From: Cloeon dipterum
Lineage: Eukaryota; Arthropoda; Insecta; Ephemeroptera; Baetidae
DNA length: 64,000 nucleotides
Reading direction: 5' to 3'
Assembly: GCF_949628265.1 (NCBI RefSeq)
Contig: NC_088789.1
Location: 7,184,886-7,248,885 of the forward strand
In this document: positions 34,890 to 49,800 of the stretch, piece by piece
Numbering within the stretch: position 1 is the first letter of the stretch
How the letters are laid out: each line of letters opens with the position of its first letter
Made by a program: the position numbers and the translations under genes
Notes under the pieces: generated by a model
The model's database searches: none
Told to the model about the DNA's origin: nothing
What the model saw: only the letters and a program-made list of their open reading frames with translations

Positions 34890-37800
34890 GTATGTTATTT
34901 TTATCTATTAGGTATTGCATCACTGTCAATATGGACCATGGACGTAAATCATTTATGAATATTTTCTTCCTATTTATGGTTCATATTTTGCTAGCCAAAA
35001 GTTGACTTACAAATTATACATTACAGTTACTAATTCACACTGATAATGTGTTTAAATAGGAAACCCCATATTTTTCATTGCTAAAGTTTTACTCTTGTTT
35101 AAAGTCAATATTTTGTTTTTTGTGACTTTTTCAATTATATAATGTAGATTAAAATAATTTTCAGAGTGTTTTTTATTACATTATAATATCAAAACTATAA
35201 CTGTCCAATTTTCCATTCGTCTAAATTTTATTTCAGTATATGTATATACCTAGAATCTGCCGTCTATGCATGCATTAAAATTAATCATTTTTCAGTACTT
35301 ATTCATGAATGTCTCGAGTCTGATCTTAAAATAACAAAGGAAAATATCAATTATTAGCAAAATGATGTGTGGGCGGGTTGTGTGCACAACAATTTTTTCG
35401 TCTCGCGCAGGGATTTTAGAATTTAACAGAACCTAAAAAAATATCCCAAATAAATGTTGAGAATCAGACTACACGGCACTAAAATTTTGATTAGAAACTT
35501 GAATTTGAAATATTGAAATAGAAAAACTTATTTGAAATTAAAGCGTCTTTATTGTGAGATAAAGTCACGCTACTCTAGTTTGTATGTCCCCAATTTTGTC
35601 CAATAAATTTTTTATGTCGCACACTTGTTCTCAAAATATAGAGAAAGTGAAAAGTTAAGTTATTTTATTAATTTCGCTGACAAAGAGGAGAACGGAGATG
35701 CTGCATGCCCTATGATTACCGACAAACAGAGCGAAATGAGCATCGCATCTCACGGCTCTATAGGTCAGATTTCGCGCGAGATTTCCGTTGCATCCTAACG
35801 ATTTAACGCGTGGGAATTGCCCGCAAAGGTCGCTTATCAAATCTGACCTCGTGACCCGCGCTCGCGGTTCACCCAGGATGCCATAATGGGTGATGAAGTA
35901 TCACACTCCGGAACCTGAGCACACGCACCGGGAAAACAATGCTCGACGCTTTCCCATGTATGTCTAGTCTGTGCTTTGATTCGGGGCCTGGGCCACGTGG
36001 GAATGGGACATCTCGGGGGACACGAGCGTTCCCACGCGCGGCCGAGGGTGCGCCGCCCCTCTCAATCACACGGCACGACTTCACTTCGATCGCGCATTCA
36101 TCTCCCGACCGGCTGGCTTAATTAATTAATCAATTAAGCATCCGTCCGTCCGCTGGAGCATCGGGAAGACGGCCATTCGTCATTTTATCTGACAGCTTTC
36201 GGCCGAGCGGGCCAGAAATGTAATTTCACATTTTTTTTTTTTATTTCGGCCGTCGAAGCGCGTGGGAACGCGTTTTTGATCGGATTTTTGCGTTTTTATG
36301 TCGCGTCCATGGAGATTTATGCGCGTTCCTGATTAAATCGCGCTTTTTTGCCGCGGATGTTTTCCTCGTTGTCTGTCTTCTGGTGTTACTTTCCGTCTTC
36401 ACAACACGTGGCCGCGAATCGTTAAAGGGGCTCTCTGGGGTATTTTAGCATAAACTACAACACATGACGGTGAAATTCGTCACATTTTTTGTTGATTTTT
36501 AATTCTTAGAAACGCAGTTTATTTGAGAGGCTAAATTCAAACCTGTAGCTTTCTAAAAACCTGACTCAACTGATCTTAATTAGCAATATTTGATTAATAG
36601 TTAAGTCATTCAACCCATTTTTTTCTCAGAGGAAATATTTTGGATTTTTAAAAATCAAATAATTCAACAGAACCATAAGAAACGAACAAATTTATTTTGT
36701 ATTATTTTATGTTTCTTCTTCTTTCTTTTGTAGCCGCTGCACTTTCATACAATTGTGAAATCAATTATTAAATTTTGTTAACTTCACAGGCATACACGAG
36801 TGTAATGCGAAACGCCACTGGCAGCCGATCCAATTTCTCGAATGAATCAACCGCGATCGCATTCGTATTTCAATTCAATACCAAAATTGAATTTCACGGG
36901 CAATCCTCGCAATGCAAGCCAATTTCTCCCTTTTCCGCTCCGATCCAATTTTCCCACTGCACCAGCAACAAACAAAAAAGTAATGAACGTGATAATCTCG
37001 GCGCGTTAGATTAAGGCCGCAGACTCGTGAGAGACTTTTGGAAATTAGTTCTGTCACACGCAGCGGTGGTTCGTCCGAAAGAAGAGGAAGTCCAAGTTGC
37101 CGGTGCCCAATTTCACACTTTAACTCGGCACCATACCTTTCAGGCCGAATTCGCCTCGAGACCAAGTTTCGTCCACATTGTTTCTGCCGGCTGCGTGAGA
37201 CGATTCTTCCTCCTCCTTCTCTCTCTCGAGTGCATCAATTTATTACACACAGAGCGCGAGTGTAGCCATGTGTTAAGTCGTGGTTAGTAATGCAGCCGAT
37301 ATTATTATATACCAAACTCTCTGCGCCTTAATGACACTTGCATGGCGCGTAAAAAATGTCCGTTCCCACACACCATGCACACACACGGTCTCTCTCATCG
37401 CTTAACATTCATTCGTCTCGATCTATCTGTTCCCGATGCTCTGACGTCGCTAATATAGCAAAGGTCAACTCTCGCATTTCGACCTCATAAATGTGGAATA
37501 AATTCGTAGACGCGCGCACCGTGCCGATTGAAATTGCCGCGCGGTCGCGATGGGAGCATGAGAGCAACAGAGGTGCCTGACATTTACACGCTCTGAAGAT
37601 GCTTCTCACTCTTGACATTTGGACGAGAGAAAAGCAATTAGAATTGCAAAAAAATTATCAATGGGAATTTTGTGGTTTTTTATTTAGTTAGTGATTTTTT
37701 TATTTCCACGACATTCCTGCGAATAACTTTGCACGTGAATTAAGTTGAAGTAATACATTATTTGCAAGTCAAGCCTCTGTGTTTTTTCTCGGTAATTAAT

Positions 37801-40800
37801 TTTAAGACGTGTTGTTTGATTGAACTCAGAGGCAAGTGTTTTGACCTTTGCGAGCACCAATCACATATGAAGGGTCGGAGCCAGCAACAGTTAAATCGCA
37901 GACGACTCTGCTTTGAATTTTAATTGTGCTGCCAAGATGTCCGTTCGCCCGTCTGTCCGTCCGCCTGCTGAGCGCCACTCCTCCCGATAAATACGTGTAA
38001 TTATCTATTTGCCAAAGAGCGATAAATCCGGTGCTGCTGCTTGCAATGCACGCCGCGTGCGTATTAAAAATGAAAAATCTGTCCGCTCAGCGGCGGCCGC
38101 TTTTTAATCGGCCCTCTCGGCGGGTTGCTGCGGCCGCGTGATTGTTTTGATACATCGCCGCCGATTAGCAAAAGTGTATACAAGTACGTGCCTTCCTGGC
38201 TTGTCCCCTGTCCGGTTTTATTCCATTCTTTTCACTGCTCTGTAATTTTGATACAAATTTATAGCGTGCCCTCGACTCGATTGAGTAAGTTTTTTTCCTA
38301 CTCGTATTTGCGTCATCGCACCTGCAAGGGGGTAGTTAATTCACATAAGCGCTATCGAATTTTATCATGCACTTCTTTTGCTTCTAAAACAATGTTTTCA
38401 TGAAGCCCTGTTTTGTAAGTGAGATGCTTGCGCCTTAAAACCCAAACTAGTTGAGGAAGTCGTTATATTAAATCAGCAAACTTTATCTCTGAATTAAAGC
38501 AGCTGCGACAGATTTCCATTCCAAAATAATCTTTCAGCTGCCAATTTATGGAGCTTTGAAACGAACGAATTTATTACATAACTGGAGAAAAAACTTTTAA
38601 ATCGTTTCTTTTGACGCGTTTCCTTCACTCACAGAAGCAAAAAGGTTAATATCACAATACGACATGAGTCACTGACACCGCTAGTAGCAATTAAAGTGGC
38701 GTTTGATCTGCCTATAAGACAAGTTTGAGTGGCAAAAAAGCCGGTTGGCTTCCGCAATATACAGTTTGACGGATGACGAACGAGCCCTGTTTAATTACAT
38801 TCGCTCTGCCAAACCGATTTTTTTTTCATGTGTGTCGTTATCGCTCGCTCGGCAGCGCGAGAAGTTGTTTTTCCGCTGAAGATGGGTGTTTATTGCGTGT
38901 CGCACCGACAGACCAATTCTAGCGTGGAAGACCGAAATTGCTGCAAGGAGTAATCATCTCGTTGAAAATGAGCATGTAAGCGCCGGCGGACGAGCCGGCG
39001 TGCGTTTATTGTTTCTTAACCAGTGGTGCCTGCCTACGATGGGCGGCATTAAATTATTCAGCAGATCCGAGAATATACATTAATATCACCAATGAAGAAT
39101 CACTTAGCCCTGAAACTTGTGCTTCAACTTTTTCGATGAAATCGTGAGAAATTCGGGAATCTAATCAACTTGTGCTGGTATTTCCACAATTTGATAGTAT
39201 CTTGATTCAAAAATTCCATCACAAATGAGTGAGAACGGACCTTCATAAATCTAACAAAATTGATCAAATTCTTTAGTGATTTTTTTTCTCTTGAAAATCT
39301 AAGTTCTAGATCAAGTTGATTTCTTTTAACTCTGCTTTCTATATTGTTAGATAAATCTTCCTAAATTGTATCCTGGAATCATACATGTGATTTTTCATAA
39401 CTAAAAATTAATAAAACCAATCCCTTGGATTTGCTTGCGTGAACTTGAATTTACAAGGCAAATAATTTCGGTCCTGGCCTATCGAGAGTCGGAGAGCTCT
39501 CGCATCTAATCGAATATTTAGCTAACTTCCTGTCTACCCACCGAATCGAAACCCGATACACTGACTGCGTAGTATATATTTAGCATTATTTTCTGCCCGA
39601 GTGGCCAACCACGCAGGCAAATTCGATGCAAATAAATCAATAGTGTTCAGTGTCGCCCGCCCGCCCGCTCAACCGACCGACCAGCAGTCGACCGCCCTCT
39701 CGGCAAAAGAAATAAGTTGCCTACGTGTGTGTATATTGGGTTTCAGCCGGGCTTTGATTTAGTATCAAATTTGTTGTGCCGAAAAGCCGGCCGAGTGAGC
39801 CAGAGCGTCAGTTGCGGAGCGCACAAATCAGGGAACAAAATGCTCTCGCTGCGCCCCGGCAGAGAGAAAATTCAGCGGGAAAGGGTTAGTTATGGCTTCT
39901 GGCCGTGTCGCGTGCGTTCACATCCATTTACCTGCTCTTGCGAGTGCAATCCGATACGTCATCGCGCAGAAAATGAACTTTTGCCAAGCCCATTCTTGTG
40001 CATTACCATACGCAGTATTTTCCATGAGTATTGAATTACGATGACACGCTTGGTTAGCGAGAAAATGAATTTTGCTTCTTCTGCATGCACTCGGTTCGAA
40101 CGAGAAAAGGCTGATTGAATTTCGCTTTGTTTGTTGCAGACTTGGTTCTTCTCGGATTCCCAAGACCCCGAGTACCAGGAGCGAACAAGTGAGTATAAAT
40201 AAATAAATAAAAATGCGACAGTGATTCGGCCCTGATCGAGCGAACGAGAGGTGAGTCCGGTCCGCGCGGCGGGCGTGACGGTGCGATTCTATGCGTGCGC
40301 GCCGCGTTTTCGCGGAATCTCTTTCCGCGCGGCGGCTTTATTTGGTGCCGGTAACGAGTTTGTCTCCTCTTTTTGCCGGCAACCTGTCAAATAAAGCACA
40401 AATTGAGTTATTATGTCGGTGCCCCAGAGTCCGATCGACTGGCTTTTGCTCATTACAAATGCACGGGACGCCGCCAATTATTGGCGGTATTGGCGGCCGC
40501 GAAACCACCCTGCTCCTCCTTACTCTCCAGGTTTTACTGCAGCTTCGTGTGTGATCAAGCACACAAGTCAGATCCACTTTTTTCCCACTCAAAATAATGA
40601 GCCCGCCTGCCTTTATTGACGAGTTTATTAATGTTTCCGCCGTCGATCGACGCCAGTGCATGCGCTCGCTCGTTAAATTGATTTCGCAGACGGCTTGAAT
40701 TATTGCGACGCCTCAAAGTTTACGAGCGGAACTGTTAAATTCGAGGTTTTTGGCTCTGCCTTTTGTGCCGCGGCAGCTAGCTTCATTTTATTTGATATAT

Positions 40801-43800
40801 AGTGTAGCGGAACGCTGAATTTGTGTAATGGAGAAAAGCTGCTCGACCACAGGAGGGCTGCTTCATTTTTATTGGTTCCTTTTCATGTTCTGCTGCCTTT
40901 TCTTCACAGGCTGGCGCACATTACGGGCGGTTTTTGTTTTATGGGTGCACACTAAATTCCCCGGTTAATCATCATTTTTTATACGAGCGTTATCAAAGTG
41001 TGCTTCGCTGACGAAAACTATAATACGGGTCTGTTGCTTCTCTAGATCATGCGCGCTTGTGCTTCCGTTTGCCTCTCTGGTTCGAAAAACGTTTTCTCAG
41101 TAATTCTGATATTATATTTACATTGAAGCAACATTTCAGTTTGCTCTGCTCGGGATTGTTAGTTGCATGCCAGGCTGGTTGATTGAAAATCAGAGGAAAA
41201 TAAAACAGTGGGTTGGGAATTTTAGACAATACCTTGGTATACTCATTCTTATACTCAGTTTCTAAAAAGACAGTTTTAATGCCAATAAAGATGTGTTCGG
41301 ACAGAATTGTCGCTTTTTTTCCGAGTGAGCTTTTCACCAATCAAATCACATAAATATTCAACGGGTTGTCTTTATCTGATAACAATTTTTAAGCGTTTTA
41401 AGTACAAATTCAGATGTTTTACAGGTTAATTTGAATTATTCTCGACGAAAAGTCATTAGAATAGGATATCGTTAAGTCCAAAACCTTTTTTTACCGAGAT
41501 ATGCGGTCGGTCTACATAGTTAACCTCCTTAATCTTTTTAATTTATTGGTATTTAGGTCATTTTTAATACCTTAGCTTATAATTAAACTTTAAATTTTGT
41601 TGAGAAGTGATTTTGAGTTTTTATCATTGGGCCATATTCCTATTTCATTCACTTTGTCGAATCTTATCTTATTGCGAACCAAAAAAAGTACAGTCTGTCA
41701 ACATGTATGTACATTTTTATGGTGAGAATGAACAAACATAATAATAATCATTCTCGAATGTCTACTTCTATTTTGACTTATCTCCGCTTGCAATTTCGTG
41801 CAGATAACTCGATCAGGCTTCCTCTCTTTTTCATCTTCTCAAACGGCCGCCTTTGCACTGTGCGTGTGGTGGAGGGATCAGGCTGGTTTGACTGGATCTG
41901 CTGCTCTAATTGAGCATCGAGCAGCAGCGGAATGTAGCAACTATAGACATCATTTTCGCCTTTGGGCAGCAGGATGAGGCCCAGGGTAGCGGCAGCCGCG
42001 TTGCGGGTCATTCACTGTTGTGGCCCTCGGGGAGCCGCCCATGCTTGGCTCTCAGTGTCAAGCATTACGCGATTAACACACGCAAACAAATAAACCGGTG
42101 GCAGAGGAAAAATCGGGCCAATTACTCAAACCGGCCTCTTCCAGGTTGAACACTTCGCAGCCTCCAGCAGGTCGATGTTTCTCATCTGTTTCTCGCCCGT
42201 TTCTTTGCCACCGAGATGGCCCGACCGCAATCGATAATCTGTGGCGAATCCTCTCGACTGTCATTTTCGCAGACTCTTATTATAATTTACGGTGTCTTCA
42301 AAGCGCTGGTGTCGTGGAAGAGATTTCTGACGGGCGCCCCGCTGAGCAATTAGTGCGTCCATCACATTCCCATTCAGCTTTATTGCGCTGAATAGTGTGG
42401 AACCACCGCCGCCGCTTTGCGTATAACACGACTCTCCCGCGGTAAAGTTTCTAAAGGCGAACGAGCGGTGACCGCAATAAATCTATTTTACCCTTGCAGT
42501 TGCCACGAACTTGTTCACCTAAAAAGGGCCTTCGTGTTTTTTTCACGTCGGTAGGGAAGGACCCTTTCATAAAATATTTTCCTCTGTTTAATGAGCCGCA
42601 ATAATGCGGGAGAGCGCTGCACTTTTTACTTGCTTTAAAACCGACAGAAATCTCTTTATTAATAAACATGACTTGTCTGCTTTTTGCCCACAATTTCCGC
42701 CGCTCTCCTGGTCCCTGCCACCGGAGAACTTCTCTCTTTTAGATGCAATCACAGATATTATTTTCGCCTTTCGCGAGCAAAAACTATCGTTAACCATTGT
42801 GTGTCTCGTGTTGCAGATGGCCACCTCATCAACACCAACTGCAGCACTTCTCACAACAGGTAAGAGTGCCGTTTATTCGCAATAAAATTAAAATCGGTGC
42901 CATGGGAAAATCAGCTTTTCGACCAGCGTGGCCTCAATCGCACAAGGAAGGACAATTAAGTCTGCGAAGCCGGTTTTCGGAGCTGATTTTCCCATATTCA
43001 ATTAAAAGATTCTTTTCCCAAGCGATGTCAACTTCCAACTAACAAATGTGCTCACTTTCAATTTGCAGGAAAGCCCTCTGCTGCAAGATGTCTGTGGAAT
43101 TCGACACATTCCTGCGGAGTGACAAAAAGTGAGCATTGTAGCCATTGGCACGGATTCCACCGGCCGATTTATTTCATTTCCACAATTTTATTGTCCAGAA
43201 GCCGCGAGTTTTTCGCATGCGAGACGCGTGCATCTCAAGGGCAGCGCTGTCGTTTTGATTAGCTATTCCGCCTCCTCGCGCTCTCTGCCCGCGGCTTGCT
43301 CGCATTCCTCCAAATTTCATCACCGAAGTGTGTCCGCTCACACGAACCCCCGAGGACCGATGCTTTTTGTCTTTCCGAAATAATTGCTCGAGCTCCCAGT
43401 CATTCCATTTCGTCCGAAAGAAAATATCTAAACACTAAAAGCCTTGCGTGCCCGCCCGCTCACGCCACGACAATGAGTGCTCGCTGCCTTTTGATTCTCT
43501 CTGTGCATTCTGTAGGGTTCGCTTTGTTCGGTTCTGCTCTTAATGGACGCGCGTAGAGTTTGCTAATTTAATTAAAGTGTGCAAACGCCAGGCGAACGCT
43601 GCGAAGTGAAACCGTTGCAACGTGCCTCTCAAACGCAGGAGTTTCCCACACACAGCAGTTGTACCTCTGCGGTGAATTTCTGTGCTCTCTTCTACACTGA
43701 TTCCGCTTGCTCCTCTGCTTGACAGTTCTAATGTTGTTAGGAAAATTAACCAGCGTACGCTTAATTTGAGTTTCGCCAGATTCGAAGTACAGCTGCTAGA

Positions 43801-46800
43801 CAAATAGGTTTGTGCTAATTTTGATTAAAACATGCATTCGTGATAGTGCTAGTGTTCTCTCACGAAACTCGTTTGGTTCAGGTTGAATGGATTGAATTCA
43901 TGCACTTTTAAACGATCAAACGATATCACCAGTTTAATATTAGACATGGAGCTCCGAAGGAGCAAAATGCTCACAGGAATTTATTTTCAAAGCAAATTTT
44001 GGTTCAAATATTTTAAATATTATGTCTGAAATTTATATTTATGTTTGAAATATATTCAGCTTTCTTGGTGTATAGCTGAGCTGTTTATTTATCAGAAATG
44101 CATGCCACTGGAATTTCCTGCCCACCTGCTGGTTGAGACCCTAAAATTCAGAGAGAAACGTTAATAAAAACACCCCAAGACGACGGTGAGGGAGATAACA
44201 ATACAACGAGTTCAATGCCAGTCACCCAACAAAAGGTTAAAACCTTGAGAATGGGTAAACACACTTGCCGAAAATTTAAAAGCGTAAACCATTGGACCAT
44301 TGTGAACCAGGCAAGGGGATGGGATCGAGCAATATGAGCCTTTCAAAGAAATCCCTTCAATTTTACAATTTCGTACAGAGGGGATAAAAATGTCGACACA
44401 ACAAAGCTCTGGAAACTCTTCTTTATCATTTCGTAAGTTGAATCTCAATCCACCAATTTAACTTGCTATGTTTTATAGTTCTGTAAAAGAATAATGAAAC
44501 ACTTAATAATATTTCAAAATTATATTGTTAAATCAATTTTGAAATATTTGATAATTTTTTACGAATCGGGAAATTTTTTGTTAAAAGAACTCTCACCACG
44601 AAAGGCTACTGGACTAATCAAATGAGATTGCTGCTTGTTAAAATGAAGAATCCTTAAAAGGATCCTCCTTGTAAGATGGAAACTTACCATTTGGATTTCT
44701 CGCGGACAGCGGAAATTTTGTTGCTGAATAAGGACCGAAAAATGAATGTTTACTATAGACTCTTGCTTGAAGTTTTGGGAAATTTCTGCCCAAGAAGCTA
44801 ATCAAGGAGTTATATGATAATAAGTTTCCGTAAATGCATATTTCTATTCGTTTCTGGTGAAATGCTGGCAAACCGCCCAAAACTTATCCGACAGGAATTC
44901 TGATGCTTGTTAAAATTCACTGTTCAAATTAAAAGCGAAAAGGATAAGTCCAAATCGGGACGCACAAACGAACTCTGGCAGGAATTTTTCCTAATTAGCC
45001 GTGTCACCTGCTCATTAGTTTCGAATCGAAAAAGGTTCCCAGAAGTGCTTTTGACGAGACATTTCTACAGATGCCCTATCACTGACCAAAGCGAAAAGAT
45101 ATGTAAGGGTCCGTGAGCGCATTTTATGTTTTTCCTGGCCAAGAATGCTTCTTTTTGGAGCTTGTTAAAATTTTTCTCCGAGTGATGGATGAGATCCCTC
45201 TTGGTAGGTGACAAGCGCTAAATGTCTCCAGCCGCCGCAGGTATTCAGCTGGAGGAAATTAATTACCATCTGAACTCTCCGCTCCCATCACTATCGGCCG
45301 CGCATCTTTCCCATTCCCGGCACATGTTTATCGCTTTCCGAGCGCGGGCTGCGAGCGAATCCAATCCTCTCGTCCCTTTCAACGGCCGCTTTTCGCTAAT
45401 CCCGCGACGACGGCTTCGGACAGGCGAAATAATTCCTCGGGCCGAGCGGAGAGCAGACTCATCAATCTTCATATTTTATTATCTGGCAAGTTATCGGTTT
45501 CGACGCACATTTGAGTTTTAATTAGCCGATTTTGTTCAGGTACGTAATGCGCGTACTCGCAGAGAATTCGGCTCGAAGGCCGTCAGGGTAGTGTGGCGAG
45601 CGCGTCACGGACTGCTAGCCGCGCGTATTTTATTGCTCGCCGGCCACCTGCCGCCGCCGCCACGCCGAAACTCATTAGCCGGACGCTTAAAAATTATTAT
45701 TTTCCCCGGTGCCTGCGCCAGTTTTTGCAAACGCGCGCAAATTTATACGTTTTAATCCTGCTGCGATGCGATTAATTTGGCGTATGTACGTCCAAAAAGG
45801 GCGCGCGTTCTTTGCAGCCAGCGAGCCAAAATACGGCGCGAGTTCCTTTTCGCTTGGCAAGGGTTTCGTTTCGTTTCTTGGCAGGTGCTGCGCCAATAAA
45901 GAACGACAAATCCACAATAAACAAGACTCGCTTATTGATGCGCGCCGTCTTTTTCCTTATTGAGAGCTGCAAAAGCATACGTACTGGCTACCAACCAATT
46001 ATTTTTCCCTTCTTTTCTTTATGCCTTTGACTCACTCGACAGGCCGTGCGACTTTCGCGGTCATTATGCACCATTATTTTTTCATTCGAAATTTACATTT
46101 TCGAGCGGATGCGACGTGTCTGCTGAAAACACCTTTCCGTCTGTACTTCCTGCAGCCGACTGCTTCCCTTTAACAGCGGAGGAGCATGTTTTACGTTAAA
46201 TACGGCAGCAGGTGCAAATCAGGCCCTAATAGCAAGTAATTTATTTCCTCTCTTTTCCCGCTCTGCAGAGCTATATTATCAAAACTATTATGCCACACAT
46301 AAGAGGAAGTTGTTGGGAACAAAATTGTTACACATTTTGAGGAGTTTAGATATGATGTCGAATGTTCACAGTTTAAAAGTAGATTTATATTGTGATAATT
46401 TGAGAATTTTGCTGACAAATTCATAACTTTTCTTACGACAGTCGGGGTTCTACGTTTTGGCAAGTAGCTTACACTGTTGAAAAGTGCACGAATTCAATAG
46501 ATTCACCACTAACGAAAACGCAGAGTTTCCTTGTTAGAACAAAGACAATTGAATTGCTAACAATCAGAGTTCCAGGAAGGACGTATTTTTATCGTTCACT
46601 CACCACGCGTTGAATAATTCCACGCCACCTTCATTCCTGAGCATCTACTGTGAAACCCAATAATAGAAATGACACTTTTGTGTCTTTTTCCCATCAAATT
46701 CCATCAGTCAGACTCTATTTCGAGTCCCACACGCACACCTCGAGATAAAAACGCGCTCGCTTCTCTTTCCAGTCACATTCGCCGCTTTTTCTCTTTCGCC

Positions 46801-49800
46801 TCGCTCTTGGCACAGACAAACAAATTCAATTCGCCGTCTCGGTCGGGGCAGCCTGGCCGCTGGCCGGCGAAAGTGATGCACATCAGACGGTTTCGGGTCA
46901 CGTGGCCGAGTGAATTGGCGCAAACACCGAGTTTAATTGAATATATCCTGACTTTTTCCATGTTCCCCCTTTGAGAGCAGTGAGCGCACTCAGTACCATT
47001 AAAACGCTGCCGGCCCATTTAGTGTTGCGCGCCCGCTGTGCGTCTCAATTACAATTAATAACCGCGCACAGACACACACAGACACATATTATCGCGTCTG
47101 GACGGGCCAGCAGCATTCGGACTGGATAATTACACCCGTCGCACCCCTCTGACGAAATTCCAGCCTGATAATGCAATTATTAAACACGGCGTCGAGGAAT
47201 TACTGTGAGAATGGAAAATGATGCGTGCATTTCCCTATGCTTGAGCGTCTGTTTTCCACTCGGAGTAACTCGTCGGAAAGAGCGGCTTGGCGCTTGTCAT
47301 GTAATTGCCACCGTGCTGGCGCGCATACAATCAGAGTGCTGCATCACTCTCGCCGCTCGCGTCCACCTACGAGCAGCTTACTTTTGTGATCATTACCGGC
47401 TCGAGCACCGGGATGATGCAGCCAAATCCATAATGGTCCGGAAAACTGTGCTTACCCCTCCGCCAGCTGCTTTGCGGCCAAACAGATTATTGAAATTGGA
47501 ATGCACGCCTCCAACCCCTTTGTGACACCGTGCTTTTGAATTGATCCGCAGGTGGTTTTGCCACTTCGACGACGACAACTACGTCAACATTCCAAAGCTG
47601 CTGTCCACTTTGGGCAAATACAGTCCGCAGGAGGACTGGTATTTGGGCAGGCCAAGCATCCGCACGCCGCTTGAGATCCTGGACAGGGAGAAGAAGAAGC
47701 TGGTCGATGGCAGGAAGGTAAGAACATTACTTGTTTGATTTACTCTCCGCTAATATTTGACGAAAGCCTATTTTCATGGCGGTTTGCCTCAAATATTTAA
47801 GCAGCTCTCGTCCCAAATGTGAAATCTTTTTGTTTGATTGGGGACCACGCGGAAGAATCCGTTGTTTTGAATATCAGGGCTGTTTAAATACCTAAGAAAT
47901 TTCTCGGATTTATCAATACATTCAAAGAAAAACGGATTGCCGGTAATATGAATAAATTTTTTTGGAGACTTCTCCACAATTAATGACAAAATCCAAAAAG
48001 ATCTTGGTCTGGCCCAAAAAGAAAAAAAAATCAGAGCTTTTTGTGAGAGCAGTAAAAATCCAGTTTTAGAGATAAAGGCTTTTAATTATAAAGTCAATCC
48101 ACTCCATTACGCTCTAACCTAATCTAGTCAGCACCTCTTACGCCTAAGTGATGCCCATTTTCTTATCTTTCCAGGAGAACATAAAATTTTGGTTCGCGAC
48201 AGGAGGTGCTGGTTTCTGCATCAGTCGAGCTCTGGCCCTGAAAATGTCTCCAGTAGCCAGGTAAGAAAACGAAGCGAAAGTCCAATGGCGCCACGTCTTT
48301 TCCGTCCAATTACCCTCAGCAGCCGATAATTGACGCAGATTGGCTTTTTCCCATTTTGCTTCTTTTGGTGCCGACGCACCGCGACTGACAAACGCGCGTA
48401 GGCACGGCCGAAACCAGTTCTGCAATTTATTAAGCGTCGTCGTGTTTGGCCAAATTAGCGCGCGTGATCCTCATTTGGAACGCTAGCGTGCGTTAATTCT
48501 CGCTCGGTTCGGTCCACCGAATGCAAATAGCCTGATTTCGTACTCGAGCCACGCATTTCGGACTCTTTTTGTCCCGGCATAATTGCAGGCCGCCTTTGAA
48601 TACTCGAGAGCGACGCTCGTGTTAACTTTGCGAGTCGCGCCGACTCTTGTGCGCGCTCTTTTTTCCGTCCGCCGCTGACTTGCCGCGAATATTAGGGCAA
48701 TTAAGGCGACTCGTTTTCAACAAGACTCGTGTGTGTTCCTTAAGCCGCCTTTCTGCTCGGGACACTCTACAACCAACTGAGCATTTCACCTCTCTTAAAA
48801 AGGGAAACTCTTGGATTTCAAACATTTGCAGCAAAAGGTGTTCAAACTTTTTTCTTCTGATCTTAAAGTAAACTTCGGCGTTGAATAAAGTTTTTTGCAT
48901 CGCAATTTAATGTTTTTTTAAAGGGTCATGTCCTTTTTGAAATTTTAATTATTATAAGATTTTATCTGCTCCAATAATTATTCTTTAATATGAGTGTCTC
49001 ACTCAATTCGCCTTCGTGAAATGCTTTTCTGATAACTTCAACTCAGCCATTATTAAGTTTTCTCTGTCTCTAATTTATTACAAGCACCAATCAGGTTTTT
49101 CCTCTTCATTTATCCTGCAATGATTTATCAGTCTCGTGACCTTCCACTGTTTTTGTGCTGCCGACTTAATGCATAAGAAATCACGTACACCGCTTTGAAC
49201 GAACAAAAATCGAGGAGCAGCTTTTGACTTTTTGTAGATGACAAACATTGATTGCTCCAGTTGCCCTGACGTAATTACGGTAATAATCATAAAAAGAAGA
49301 AGCTCCGCCGCGCGTTCTCCGCGTGCAATGTGTATAATTATACCGGGTACAAGCGTATGCGTAGTAAAAAGCGGCAATAGACTGCTCGCGGCGTTTGTTG
49401 CTATTGTTTTTATCGCTTGCCGGATAACCCATCCTGCGAGGTGAAAAAAGAGCCTGACTAAACCGGCCGGCGCGAGCAGGTGCGCGTCTCGCTGATCATC
49501 CGCAGCGATTTGCTCTTCTCTCTTGTGCAAAACATAAAATGACTTACACGGTCCTGACAAGTTGAGACGAATTTTTTAATGTCTTGAATAAATTGCTGAA
49601 CGCGGTCCATTGTGAGTCCTTTTCAAAATTATACAGTGGGCTGATGAAGACACTGTTGCTTGGTACTGTATCACATCCGATAATGTGGAAATTTAGTTAA
49701 ATAAATAGCTTGCTCGCAAGGATTAGCGATTTGGAAAGGATAAGCTGAACTGTAAAACGAAAAAATTTAAATTTATAAGCCCGCATGTTCTATGCTATGA

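Noticed and set aside
49078..49560. 160-codon minus-strand frame inside fringe intron 6
   Set aside because: No domain or splice partner is visible; it lies antisense within an intron and looks random.
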